34,662 nucleotides of DNA from Oscillospiraceae bacterium (GCA_021771635.1 JAETOQ010000035.1:1-34662); one strand, 5' to 3'; positions 23,640-31,722 are shown, counted from the stretch's first letter. Notes: a model not told the origin generated them from the letters alone. Translations and numbers: made by a program.

Positions 23640-23680
23640 AAAAGCTTCCACAGGCGAATAGCTTGCGGAAGCTTTTTTGT
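23640..23680 (+). terminator. terminator of nfo
   Basis: AAAAGCTTCC (23640-23649) pairs with GGAAGCTTTT (23667-23676), followed by further T residues. Confidence 0.85.
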
Positions 23681-23742
23681 GTTTTTATCTCAGAACCTGT
23701 ATTCATAACCGGGGAATGCCGGATGGACGAGGATTTTTCTCG

Positions 23743-23931
23743 TCAGACAAGGAGATTTTCCGCAGCCATACTGACGTATGGCAAGGGAAAGCGACGCCGT
23801 ATGGCAGGAATTTTAATTCTCCCGCTCTCATATCCAGAATACGTTCCTTGCTCAACTCCCAAATATTTTGCCACCTCAATTTGTTTGATATCCCGGTCGA
23901 TGCGTAGCTCTCCAATTCTACGATAGTACAT
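23743..23931 (-). pseudogene. XRE-family regulator, C-terminus frameshifted
   Basis: 62 aa in the main frame. Residues 1-45 are a clean Cro/CI helix-turn-helix (IGELRIDRDIKQIEVAKYLG, then VEQGTYSGYESGRIKIP). After KIP the usual family tail, of the type IDAL...FYHTSVDYLL...DEKNPYP, is not followed. Remnants appear in two frames: PYVSMAAENLLV in the main frame and HTSVWLRKISLSDEKNPRP in the neighbouring one, so small deletions have probably broken it. GAGGTGATGGT precedes the ATG. It could still be an expressed, short DNA-binding protein, since the 21-bp operator arms beside it are well kept. Confidence 0.6.
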
Positions 23932-23957
23932 ACCATCACCTCATGTTGTTACCATAC

Positions 23958-24005
23958 AATATTCATGAGATAAATATTGACAAATATTTATCTCACGAAT
24001 ATTAT
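23958..24005. promoter_or_regulatory. operator with 21-bp arms overlapping a promoter
   Basis: The arms 23958-23978 and 23983-24003 are inverted repeats with 20 of 21 matches around a GACA centre. The rightward promoter TTGACA (23977-23982), 17 bases, TATTAT (24000-24005) is embedded in it. Its place between the divergent XRE gene and the Cys-rich gene suggests XRE-dependent repression of both. Confidence 0.8.
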
Positions 24006-24024
24006 TGTTATTGAGGTGATCGAT

Positions 24025-24207
24025 ATGCCCGTATATCCCAAGCATGACGACACGGTCTGCGGCAGCTGTGTCCATTTCCGCCGCCATTACATCAATTGTT
24101 CTTCCGAGTTTTACCCGTTGTCCGTGGGCCACTGTGTCTGCCTGCGGCCAAAGGACCGGGAGGAGGGCAGCACCTGTCCCTCCTGGAAGCCCCGGGAGCA
24201 GAAATAG
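24025..24207 (+). CDS. Cys-rich small protein
   Basis: 60 aa. Five cysteines and several histidines in the order CGSC, HFRRHYINC, GHCVC and TCPSW suggest a small metal-bound (zinc-ribbon-like) fold. The CGSCVHFRRHY...GHCxC...CPSW pattern resembles unnamed short proteins of Clostridia. ATG 24025 is chosen because GAGGTG lies 6 bases upstream; the longer frame to 23977 lies in the operator. A strong promoter within a long inverted repeat drives it. Function unknown. Confidence 0.7.
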   Translation: MPVYPKHDDTVCGSCVHFRRHYINCSSEFYPLSVGHCVCLRPKDREEGSTCPSWKPREQK

Positions 24208-24237
24208 GGAAAGGACCGCCTCTGGCGGTCCTTTCCC
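24207..24237. terminator. bidirectional terminator between Cys-rich gene and ABC operon
   Basis: A 14-bp stem (24207-24220 with 24224-24237, loop TCT) with A/T ends on both sides separates the convergent genes. Confidence 0.85.
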
Positions 24238-24247
24238 TTGATCTATA

Positions 24248-25447
24248 TCAATCATAGCGCAGTGCGTCGATGGGGTTCAGCGTGGCCGCCTTCTTGGCGG
24301 GGAGATACCCGAACACGATGCCGATGGCGGTGGACACGCCAAAGGCCAGCAACACCGCTGCTATGGAGGGGCTGACGGTGATGGGGGTATCCGGCATCAA
24401 CGCCGCAATCACCACCGTGGCCGCAGAGGAGAGCACATAGCCCAGCAAAATGCCCAGGATGCCGCCCAGGGCGGAGGTGGTGGCCGCCTCGATGACGAAC
24501 TGGCGCATGATGGCGCTCTCCCGGGCGCCCAGGGCCTTGCGGATGCCGATCTCCTTTGTCCGCTCTGTGACGGAGACCAGCATGATGTTCATAATGCCGA
24601 TGCCGCCCACCACCAGAGAGATGGCGGCAATGGCCGCCAGAATATAGATGACCACGTTCACCACGGAGTTCATGATGTCCAGCATCTCCGCCATGCTGAT
24701 GACGGTATATGCGTCATCGTCCTCGAAGATCTCATACAGGCTGTTTTCCACCAGTGTCTTTGCCTCGGAGATCCGGTCCTTGTCCCGCACCGTGATCGTG
24801 TAGCTGCCAATGGTGCCGGAGTAGCTGACGCGGGCCGCCGTGGAATAGGGGAGGTATACGCAGTCGTCGGTGCCGCCTTCCTCCAGATCGCTGGTCTCCG
24901 CCGCCATGACGCCCACGATCTTCAGCGTGTTCTGTCCCAGCTTCAGCGTCTGGCCCACGGCATTGCCGCCGAAGTAGGCCATGTTCAGATACTGTCCGAT
25001 CACACAGACCTTTTTCCGCTCCGCGATATCCGTGTACTGGATGCCCCGTCCCTGAGCCACCTCGTAGCCTTTCATAGAGAAATAGTCCTCGCTGACGCCG
25101 GTGACCGTGGAGGCGGACACGGTGTCACTGCCGATCTTCAGGGGAAAGGACACGGACACCGTGGGGGAAATCTGGTTCAAAAGCTCGCTGTTCTCCGCCA
25201 CCATGTCATACATCTGCTCCTCGGACACACTGCGGGAGGAACCGCGGCCCATGACCATGACGGTGAGGGAATCCGTGCCCATCTCGTCAAAGCTGTCCTG
25301 GATATAGCCCTGCATGCCGTTGCCCAGGCCCACAATGACGATGACGGCGCACACGCCGATGATGATGCCCAGCATGGTCAGAAAGGTCCGCACCTTGCTG
25401 GCCCGGATATTTTTCAGCGCCAGCTGAAAGGTCTCCAAAAGGCTCAT
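24248..25447 (-). CDS. MacB/FtsX-type ABC transporter permease
   Basis: 399 aa. The N-terminal membrane helix (ALKNIRASKVRTFLTMLGII, then GVCAVIVIVGLGNG) is followed by a large extracytoplasmic MacB-PCD domain (about 45-265) and three C-terminal helices (the FtsX domain, with VSVTERTKEIGIRKALGARE between them). The length matches Firmicute MacB-type permeases. It is last in a three-gene operon: the ATG overlaps the stop of the ATPase gene by 4 bp. These systems export peptides, lipids or drugs by mechanotransmission with a HlyD-like adaptor; the substrate is not evident. Confidence 0.93.
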   Translation of the reverse strand: MSLLETFQLALKNIRASKVRTFLTMLGIIIGVCAVIVIVGLGNGMQGYIQDSFDEMGTDSLTVMVMGRGSSRSVSEEQMYDMVAENSELLNQISPTVSVSFPLKIGSDTVSASTVTGVSEDYFSMKGYEVAQGRGIQYTDIAERKKVCVIGQYLNMAYFGGNAVGQTLKLGQNTLKIVGVMAAETSDLEEGGTDDCVYLPYSTAARVSYSGTIGSYTITVRDKDRISEAKTLVENSLYEIFEDDDAYTVISMAEMLDIMNSVVNVVIYILAAIAAISLVVGGIGIMNIMLVSVTERTKEIGIRKALGARESAIMRQFVIEAATTSALGGILGILLGYVLSSAATVVIAALMPDTPITVSPSIAAVLLAFGVSTAIGIVFGYLPAKKAATLNPIDALRYD

Positions 25448-26184
25448 GTTGCCGCACCTCCCATCCCCGCCATCCGGGGCGTTACCACAGCCTCGGGGGC
25501 ATTGGCGCCGCCGTCGTAGACCACCCGGCCATCCTCCAGGCGAATGATGCGCTGGGCCTGGACGGCGATGGAGTTGTCATGGGTGATGAGGACCACGGTG
25601 TTTCCGGCCTGGTGGAGCTGCTTCAGCAGCTCCAGGACCTCCCGCCCGGTGTGGGAGTCCAGGGCGCCGGTGGGTTCGTCCGCCAGGATCACCGCCGGCT
25701 CTCCCACCAGTGCCCGGGCAATGGACACCCGCTGCTGCTGGCCGCCGGAGAGCTGCTGGGGCCTGTGCTTCAGCTTGCCGCCCAGGCCCACCATCTCCAA
25801 GGCCAGCTTCGCCCGCTCATGGCGCTCCGCCCGGGGCACTCCGGCGTACATCAGCGGGACCTCCACGTTTTCCAGCAGCGTCAGCTTGGGCAGCAGGTTG
25901 TACTGCTGGAAGATGAAGCCCAGCATTTTGTTGCGGATGCCCGCCAGCTCATTTTTATTCATCTGGCCCACGTCTTTGCCGCCCAGCAGGTAGGTGCCGG
26001 AGGTGGGCACATCCAGACAGCCGATGATATTCATGCAGGTGGACTTGCCGGAGCCGGACTGCCCCACGATGGCCACGAACTCGCCGGTCCCGATGGACAT
26101 GGAGATATGATCCGCCGCCCGGACGATGGTGTCGCCCATGTGGTAGGTCTTGCACACGTCCCGGAATTCGATCAGCGCGCTCAT
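25444..26184 (-). CDS. ABC transporter ATP-binding protein (MacB/LolD type)
   Basis: 246 aa. Walker A VGQSGSGKST at 40-49, Q-loop FIFQQYNLLP, signature LSGGQQQRV near 143, Walker B VILADEPTGALDS near 163 and the switch His in VLITHD. The YNLLPKLTLLENVEVPLMYA stretch is typical of the LolD/MacB ATPase clade. Overlaps the adaptor gene upstream and the permease downstream by 4 bp each, so the operon is tightly coupled. Confidence 0.95.
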   Translation of the reverse strand: MSALIEFRDVCKTYHMGDTIVRAADHISMSIGTGEFVAIVGQSGSGKSTCMNIIGCLDVPTSGTYLLGGKDVGQMNKNELAGIRNKMLGFIFQQYNLLPKLTLLENVEVPLMYAGVPRAERHERAKLALEMVGLGGKLKHRPQQLSGGQQQRVSIARALVGEPAVILADEPTGALDSHTGREVLELLKQLHQAGNTVVLITHDNSIAVQAQRIIRLEDGRVVYDGGANAPEAVVTPRMAGMGGAAT

Positions 26185-27890
26185 CCTCTGGGCCCTCCGC
26201 CGCCTCCGCCGGGCATCCCGCCTCCGCCGCCGGGACCTCCGGCAGTGGTGACATACATGTCACCGCCGCCCATCATGCCGCCTTCCATCATCATGTTCAT
26301 GCCGCCGCCGGAGGCGGTCTGGAGATAGGCCACGGTGTCGCCCTCCTGCAGGCCGGAGGTGATCTCGATATAGCTGTCATCGCTGACGCCGGTCTCCACC
26401 TGGACATAGACATAGCCCTCCGGGGCCTCCTGGTCCAGGGCGCTGGCGGCGCTGGGGGAGTCGGATGTGATCAAAACGGTGCCGCCCCGGTTCACCGCCG
26501 CGCTGGGGATCGCCAGAACATCCCGGCTCTCCGCGATCACGATCTCCGCCTCCACGTTCATGCCGGGGAGCAGGCCACCGGTCTCGTCGATGCGGACTGT
26601 GACGGGATAGGTGGTGATGCCGCCGGAGGTCGTGCCCGCCACGGAGACCTTGGTGACCACGCCGGTGTAGGTCTTATCCTCCACGGCGTCGGCGGTGATC
26701 TGGACGGTCTGCCCCACGGCCACGTCGCTGATGTCCAGCTCGTCGATGTTCATGGTCATTTCCAGGCAGCTCAGGTCGTAGATGGTGCAAAGGACTCCGC
26801 CGTCCACGTTGTCCCCGGCCTTGGCCGTCTTGGTGACCACGGTGCCGGAGATGGGCGCGGTGATCTGGTAGTCATCCAGCCGGTCCCGGGCGTTTTCCAG
26901 GGAGGTGGAGGCATTGCTGAGACTGATGCGGGCGTTTTCAATGGAATTGTCCACACTGTCGCCGGTGATGGTGCAGATGCGGTCACCGCTGGAAACGGTG
27001 TCGCCCGCCAGCAGGCTCAGGCCGCTGATCTTGCCGGAGGTCCCCGCGGTGATGACGCTGGAGGCGCTGACCTCAATGGAGGCCTGCCCATAGCTGGAAT
27101 AATTGCCGATGACGGCGCTGGCGGTGTAGTCCTCCGTCACCAGTCCCGGATTGACGGCTTTCACCCGCACCGTGGTCATCTGGCGGCCGCTGCCCGCGGC
27201 GTTGCTGGACGCGATGGAGGAACCGGAGACCTGCTGGACAGTGCCCTGGGTGGTGCCGGCAAAGCCGTCAATGAAGATCGTGGCGCTCTGGCCCACATAG
27301 AAATCACTGTTGTCCGCGTAGGAGAAGAGGAAATCGATGTAGATGTTGTTGTCCCCCACGATCTTGCAGATCTCCGTGCCGTTGTTGACCGAATCTCCGT
27401 TTCGGACATAGACCTCACTGACCGTCCCGGTCATATCCGCCGTGGGATACTTGGCCTGGACGGCCTGCTGATAACTGTTTTGGGCCTGGGAATAGCTGTT
27501 TTGAGCCTGGGTCTGGCTGCTGTCCGCATCGGAGGAATCCAGCGTATAGAGCAGCTGGTCCTTTTCCACGATGTCTCCCTCCTCAAAGGTGTCGCTGAGG
27601 ATCTCCGCGGATACCAGGGTGGTAACGGTGTAGGAATCCGCCGGCTCCAGTGTGCCGCTGGAGGTCAGGGACTTGGTGATATCCCGCACCTCCGCCCCGC
27701 TCTCCCGGTAGCTGGCGGCGGAGGCCTGCTGCCCTCCCAGCCTGTGTACGACCGCGAATACGCCGCCCACCGCCAGGACGGCGATCACCGCCATCAGCTT
27801 GGCCTTTTTCCCAAGGCGCGGCCTTTTTTTCACAGCCTCTGCCTGCTCGGGCGAAGGCGTTCCTTGGTCTTGTCTCAACAATTCTTCCAT
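26181..27890 (-). CDS. HlyD/RND-type membrane-fusion adaptor with Gly/Met-rich tail
   Basis: 569 aa. One N-terminal membrane anchor (KLMAVIAVLAVGGVFAVV at 31-48), then the lipoyl/biotinyl half-motifs, a short coiled-coil hairpin (SQTQAQNSYSQAQNSYQQAV; SNASTSLENARDRLDDYQIT) and beta-barrel domains with the family motif APISGTVVTK. The protein is longer than usual adaptors (350-450 aa) because the lipoyl region carries an inserted segment and the C-terminus ends in a Met/Gly-rich stretch of about 40 residues (GGGMNMMMEGGMMGGGD ... GGPGGGGGMPGGGGGGPRG). ATG 27890 is preceded by AAAGGAA. First gene of the operon; it would link the MacB-like permease to the outside of the cell. Confidence 0.9.
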   Translation of the reverse strand: MEELLRQDQGTPSPEQAEAVKKRPRLGKKAKLMAVIAVLAVGGVFAVVHRLGGQQASAASYRESGAEVRDITKSLTSSGTLEPADSYTVTTLVSAEILSDTFEEGDIVEKDQLLYTLDSSDADSSQTQAQNSYSQAQNSYQQAVQAKYPTADMTGTVSEVYVRNGDSVNNGTEICKIVGDNNIYIDFLFSYADNSDFYVGQSATIFIDGFAGTTQGTVQQVSGSSIASSNAAGSGRQMTTVRVKAVNPGLVTEDYTASAVIGNYSSYGQASIEVSASSVITAGTSGKISGLSLLAGDTVSSGDRICTITGDSVDNSIENARISLSNASTSLENARDRLDDYQITAPISGTVVTKTAKAGDNVDGGVLCTIYDLSCLEMTMNIDELDISDVAVGQTVQITADAVEDKTYTGVVTKVSVAGTTSGGITTYPVTVRIDETGGLLPGMNVEAEIVIAESRDVLAIPSAAVNRGGTVLITSDSPSAASALDQEAPEGYVYVQVETGVSDDSYIEITSGLQEGDTVAYLQTASGGGMNMMMEGGMMGGGDMYVTTAGGPGGGGGMPGGGGGGPRG

Positions 27891-28107
27891 AGATCTGCCA
27901 TTCCTTTCCCGCATTTTCAAATGCAGAACTTCTGGGCAGAGGATATCTGATAAAGCTAAAACCAACCTGAAAGGATTTCTGAAATATGTTCCTTTTCTGT
28001 GACTTTCCTCCTGTTTCAGCGGCAGTTTATTTCTTAAAAATTCCTGAAAGTATTTTGTTCAATTTTAGGTCCCGCCTGCCTTTCAGCCGCGGAAGTCTCC
28101 CGGGCGC

Positions 28108-28145
28108 AAAAAACGAGAGCCGGAAACACCGTTTCCAGCTCTCGT
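28108..28145 (-). terminator. terminator of thiD
   Basis: ACGAGAGC..GGAAAC / GTTTCC..GCTCTCGT stem (28113-28145), followed on the minus strand by TTTTTTG. Confidence 0.85.
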
Positions 28146-28166
28146 CCTTTTATGTTCAGATGTCGG

Positions 28167-28973
28167 TCACTGTGCCTCGATCCGGTATTCCGGCTTGATG
28201 TCAAAGGCGTGGTCCATGGGGCCGGAGCCCTTTCCCAGGTCCAGCATGGCGGCCAGAGCGCCGGAGATGTAGGCCTTGGCCCGCTCCACGGCCTCGTCCA
28301 GGCCGTATCCCTTTGCCAGGTTGGAGGCGATGGCACTGGAGAGGGTACAGCCCGTGCCGTGGGTGTTGGGGTTCTGGATGCGCCTGCCCCGGAACCACTT
28401 GCCCTCTCCGCCGCGCCACAGCAGGTCGTTGGCGTCGTTGAGGTCGTGGCCGCCCTTGCAGAGGACCGCACAGCCGTATGTCCCGCAGATGGTCCTGGCG
28501 GCGGTCTCCATGTCCGCGGCGCTTTCGATCTTCATGCCCGAGAGGATCTCCGCCTCGGGGATGTTGGGCGTCAGCACCTCCGCCAAGGGAAGGAGCTTTT
28601 CCTTCAGGGTGCCGATGGCGTCATCCTCCAGGAGCTTGGCACCGGAGGTAGCCACCATCACCGGGTCCACCACGATGTGCCTGGCCCCATACTGCCGCAG
28701 CTTGTCCGCGATGACGGTGATCAGCTCCGCGGAGGAGACCATGCCGATCTTCACCGCGTCGGGGAAGATATCTGTAAAAATGGCGTCCAGCTCTTTTCCC
28801 AGGAAATCGGGGGTGGCGTTCAGGATGCCGGTGACGCCGGTGGTGTTCTGGGCGGTCAGGGCCGTGATGGCGCTCATGGCGAACACGCCGTTCATGGTCA
28901 TGGTCTTGATATCCGCCTGGATGCCGGCGCCTCCGCTGGAATCGCTCCCAGCGATCGTCAATGCTGTTCTCAT
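28167..28973 (-). CDS. thiD: hydroxymethylpyrimidine / HMP-phosphate kinase
   Basis: 268 aa, ribokinase-fold ThiD. It phosphorylates HMP to HMP-P and HMP-PP for thiamin synthesis. Diagnostic motifs: ALTIAGSDSSGGAGIQADIK at the N-terminus (HMP binding), VVDPVMVATSG near 110, LTPNIPEAEIL and the nucleotide-site NTHGTGCTLSSAIAS with the catalytic Cys near 212. AAAAGGAG lies 8 bases before ATG 28973. It follows thiE by 126 bp and is presumably controlled by the same TPP riboswitch. Confidence 0.95.
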   Translation of the reverse strand: MRTALTIAGSDSSGGAGIQADIKTMTMNGVFAMSAITALTAQNTTGVTGILNATPDFLGKELDAIFTDIFPDAVKIGMVSSAELITVIADKLRQYGARHIVVDPVMVATSGAKLLEDDAIGTLKEKLLPLAEVLTPNIPEAEILSGMKIESAADMETAARTICGTYGCAVLCKGGHDLNDANDLLWRGGEGKWFRGRRIQNPNTHGTGCTLSSAIASNLAKGYGLDEAVERAKAYISGALAAMLDLGKGSGPMDHAFDIKPEYRIEAQ

Positions 28974-29099
28974 CTGTATTCTCCTTTTCTGCATTGAAGT
29001 TTTATAACGCGGCGGAAGGTGGTGCCCCCAGCCCGCCGCGGGGGGTATGGATCTGTCAAAGTCTCCATCCGTCCGTGTCAAGAATCGCCTGTCAAAGCC

Positions 29100-29744
29100 T
29101 CATTCCGCCGCGATCTCCTCTGCCAATGTCAGCATCTCCGCAGCGGCGGCTTTCACGTCCGGCTGGGCGAACAGGGCGGAGACCACCGCCACGCCGTCCA
29201 GCCCGCAGCCCTTCAGCTCCAGGATATTGTCTCTGGTGATGCCGCCGATGGCCACCACGGGAATGTCCACCGCCGCTGTGATGGCCCGGATGGTCTCCCG
29301 GGAGATAGGCTTGGCGTCGGTCTTGGTGCCGGTGACAAAGGCCGCGCCGGTGCCCAGATAGTTGGCTCCCGCCGCCTGGGCCCGGAGGGCCTCCTCCACG
29401 CTGTGGGCGGAGACGCCGATGAGCTTGTCCGGCCCCAGCAGCTCCCGGACGCGGCCCGCCTCCAGATCCTGCTGCCCCACGTGGACGCCGCCGGCGCCGG
29501 TCCTGGCCGCGATCTCCACATTGTCGTTGATGATGCTGATGACGCCCCGTCTCCGGCACAGCGCCACGAACCGCTCCGCCTCTTTCAGAAAGGCGTCCTC
29601 ATCCAGGTGCTTTTCCCGCAGCTGGACCATGGCGGCGCCGCCGTCAATGGCGGCCTCGATCTGGGCCATAAGGGCGTCCTCATCCGCCGCCCAGGCCCGG
29701 TCCGTCACGGCGTACAGCCGCATCTGTCTGCCCTCGATCTTCAT
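29100..29744 (-). CDS. thiE: thiamin-phosphate synthase
   Basis: 214 aa, TIM-barrel ThiE, joining HMP-PP and thiazole phosphate to thiamin phosphate. Motifs: VQLREKHLDE (pyrophosphate/HMP site), INDNVEIAARTGAGGVHVGQ, ANYLGTGAAFVTGTKTDA and PVVAIGGIT. GAGGAGG lies 6 bases before ATG 29744. A TPP riboswitch with a terminator ends directly before its ribosome site, so it is shut off by TPP. First gene of the thiE-thiD unit. Confidence 0.95.
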   Translation of the reverse strand: MKIEGRQMRLYAVTDRAWAADEDALMAQIEAAIDGGAAMVQLREKHLDEDAFLKEAERFVALCRRRGVISIINDNVEIAARTGAGGVHVGQQDLEAGRVRELLGPDKLIGVSAHSVEEALRAQAAGANYLGTGAAFVTGTKTDAKPISRETIRAITAAVDIPVVAIGGITRDNILELKGCGLDGVAVVSALFAQPDVKAAAAEMLTLAEEIAAE

Positions 29745-29763
29745 GTTCGGCCTCCTCATATGC

Positions 29764-29901
29764 AAAAACCACAGACATCCCAAACGCGGGCTGTCTGCGG
29801 CAAGCGCTGGATATCTCCCTACGTTGGCATGATCCAAATCAGGTCTCCGGGTCGAGACCTCGCTGGTCTCCTCTCAGCCCGCGCCGGCGGACTCCCCGCA
29901 T
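29764..29901 (-). promoter_or_regulatory. TPP riboswitch with terminator upstream of thiE
   Basis: On the minus strand the aptamer (about 29813-29901) shows GGGGAGTCC, GGGCTGAGAGGAGACC, CTCGACCC, ACCTGATTTGGATCATGCC and AACGTAGGGAG, the THI-box order. A terminator (stem about 29769-29800 plus TTTTT) follows and precedes the thiE ribosome site. Transcriptional attenuation by TPP is expected. Confidence 0.93.
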
Positions 29902-29911
29902 TGTTTTTTAC

Positions 29912-29974
29912 ATTGTACGCCTCTTTTTTCTTCTTTGCAACCCTCTTGACAACCTTTCCATCAAATGCGATAAT
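29912..29974. promoter_or_regulatory. back-to-back promoters of the two TPP-controlled units
   Basis: Leftward: TTGCAA (29935-29940), 17 bases, TACAAT (29912-29917). Rightward: TTGACA (29946-29951), 17 bases, GATAAT (29969-29974). The two -35 boxes are only 5 bp apart. Confidence 0.85.
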
Positions 29975-29986
29975 AGTCTCGAAAAC

Positions 29987-30109
29987 AGGGGAGCCGTTTG
30001 GGGCTGAGAGGAAGCGCACGCTTCGACCCTTTCACCTGATGTGGGTAATGCCACCGTAGGAAGTATCACGGGACCAGCGGCGGGCACCTCATCGGGCGCC
30101 CGCTGTTTT
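29987..30109 (+). promoter_or_regulatory. TPP riboswitch with terminator upstream of thiW-thiM
   Basis: Aptamer 29987-30066: GGGGAGCCG, GGGCTGAGAGGAAGC, GCTTCGACCC, ACCTGATGTGGGTAATGCC, ACCGTAGGAAG. A terminator-like stem CAGCGG/CCGCTG (30075-30105) with TTTTA follows. Transcripts passing it enter a second structured leader before thiW. Confidence 0.92.
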
Positions 30110-30217
30110 ATACTCTATTTGAGGAAGGGAAGTGCATCGGAGAGACATACCGGCGCCCCGGACCACCGGGAGCGGGCAGAGGGGGAGCGCCCTGTGTCCG
30201 TGCCGACAAGCAGCGAT

Positions 30218-30330
30218 GGGAAGCCGTGTTCCGGCGTGAGAGGAGGCCAGTGAGCCTCGACCGAATTTTCCACAGGCGCCCTTGCGCCTGTCACCTTGCC
30301 ATGCAAGGGGAAAACGCTGCCGGATCCGCC
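30218..30330 (+). ncRNA. second structured leader with half-TPP-aptamer similarity
   Basis: GGGAAGCCG, GTGAGAGGAGGCC and GCCTCGACC (30218-30262) track the pyrimidine-sensing half of the two TPP riboswitches closely. The pyrophosphate half (CTGATxTGG...CGTAGG) is absent. In its place TTTTCC (30266-30271) pairs with GGAAAA (30309-30314) around two perfect hairpins (30272-30291 and 30294-30308), a three-way junction, and TCCGGC (30230-30235) pairs with GCCGGA (30319-30324). Identity unknown. Confidence 0.55.
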
Positions 30331-30368
30331 GTTTTCTCCCTGCGATTTCTGAAATCAAAGGAGTTTTT

Positions 30369-30890
30369 ATGATGAAAAGCCGTTCTACCAAAAAGCTGGC
30401 TCTGGCCGGCGTTCTCTGTGCTGTCGCCGTGGTGGGCAGCATGTTTTCTTTCCCTGTCTTCGGCAGCAAATGCGCTCCGGTCCAGCACATGGTGAATATC
30501 CTGTGCGCCGTGTTCCTGGGCCCCTGGTACGGCGTGGGCGTGGCCTTTGTGGCAAGCCTGCTGCGGAACCTGCTGGGCCTGGGCAGCCTGCTGGCCTTTC
30601 CCGGCAGCATGTGCGGCGCCCTGTTGTGCGGCATTGCCTTCTGGAAGTCTGAAAAGCTGTCCATAACGCTGGTGGCCGAGGTCTTTGGCACCGGCATCAT
30701 CGGCGGCCTGCTGTCCTACCCCGTCGCCGTGGCCTTCATGGGCGTTGACGCCGGCACCGTGGCCTTCTATGCCTATGTGGTGCCCTTCCTGGTCTCCACC
30801 GTGGGCGGCTCCATCCTGGCCGGTGTTCTGGTCTTTGCCCTGCAGAAGAGCGGCGCCCTGAAGTCCATGCGGGCCGCTCTGGAATACTGA
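30369..30890 (+). CDS. thiW: thiamin-precursor ECF S component ThiW
   Basis: 173 aa, about five to six membrane helices, matching the ThiW family of ECF S components in size and in the segments APVQHMVNILCAVFLGPWYG, RNLLGLGSLLAFPGSMCGAL and LVAEVFGTGIIGGLLSYPVA. ThiW is considered the transporter for the thiazole precursor of thiamin, which fits the thiM kinase 20 bp downstream. AAAGGAG lies before tandem ATGs at 30369 and 30372; either may be used. TPP riboswitch control upstream supports the role. It needs the shared EcfAAT module encoded elsewhere. Confidence 0.9.
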   Translation: MMKSRSTKKLALAGVLCAVAVVGSMFSFPVFGSKCAPVQHMVNILCAVFLGPWYGVGVAFVASLLRNLLGLGSLLAFPGSMCGALLCGIAFWKSEKLSITLVAEVFGTGIIGGLLSYPVAVAFMGVDAGTVAFYAYVVPFLVSTVGGSILAGVLVFALQKSGALKSMRAALEY

Positions 30891-30909
30891 TCTTCAGCGA
30901 GGATCTTCT

Positions 30910-31713
30910 ATGTTCGATCTCACCCGTCTGGCCGCTGTCAAGGAGCAGCGGCCCCTGATCCACTGTATCAGCAATATCGTCACCGCCAACGACTGCGCCA
31001 ATCTGGCCCTGGCGGTGGGCGCCAGTCCCATGATGGCCCAGGCCGCCGAAGAGATGGCGGAGATCACCGCCATCAGCCGTGCCACCGTCCTGAACACCGG
31101 CACGCCGGACGAAGAGCGGTTCAAGATCTGCCTGCTGTGCGGAAAAGAGGCCCGGCGGCTGGACCAGCCCTTTGTGCTGGACCCCGTGGGTGTGGGCGCC
31201 AGCTCCTGGCGTCTGGAGCGGACCATGGAGCTGTTGCGCCTGTACACGCCCGCCATCCTGCGGGTGAATCTGGGGGAGGCCCAGGCCCTGCTCCAGCGGG
31301 ACAAGCGGGAACACGGCGTGGACAGCGATGTCCCAGCCGCCCTGGCGGAGCGCCTGGACACGGCGGTCTGTCTGGCAAAACGCCGCCGGACCACCGTACT
31401 GCTCTCCGGTCCGGAGGATATCATCACTGACGGCAGTGCCGCCTGGTCCGTTCCCGGCGGCAGCCATTGGATGGCCCGCGTCACCGGGACCGGGTGTATG
31501 CTCTCCGTTCTGTGCGGCGTGTTCGCCGCCGTGGAGCCGGACGCCGTCTCCGCCGCGGTCCTAGCCGCCGCATTCTGGAAGGTCTGCTCCCGGCGGGCGG
31601 AACAGGCGGCGGGGGACAGAGGCCCCGGCAGCTTCCGCACGGCCCTGCTGGACGCCGCAGGGATGCTGACAACGGAGGAGTTCGCCGCCGAGGCGAGGAT
31701 CGAACCGCTGTGA
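30910..31713 (+). CDS. thiM: hydroxyethylthiazole kinase
   Basis: 267 aa, ribokinase-like ThiM, which phosphorylates 4-methyl-5-(2-hydroxyethyl)thiazole for salvage. Motifs: PLIHCISNIVTANDCANLAL near 16-35, ASPMMAQAAEEM, LDPVGVGAS, RVNLGEAQAL and the anion hole/catalytic Cys in VTGTGCMLSVL near 195. GAGGAT precedes the ATG. Follows thiW by 19 bp, a salvage pair importing and activating thiazole; product passes to ThiE encoded on the other side of the divergent promoter. A 17-bp-stem terminator follows. Confidence 0.95.
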   Translation: MFDLTRLAAVKEQRPLIHCISNIVTANDCANLALAVGASPMMAQAAEEMAEITAISRATVLNTGTPDEERFKICLLCGKEARRLDQPFVLDPVGVGASSWRLERTMELLRLYTPAILRVNLGEAQALLQRDKREHGVDSDVPAALAERLDTAVCLAKRRRTTVLLSGPEDIITDGSAAWSVPGGSHWMARVTGTGCMLSVLCGVFAAVEPDAVSAAVLAAAFWKVCSRRAEQAAGDRGPGSFRTALLDAAGMLTTEEFAAEARIEPL

Positions 31714-31722
31714 TCAAAAAAC

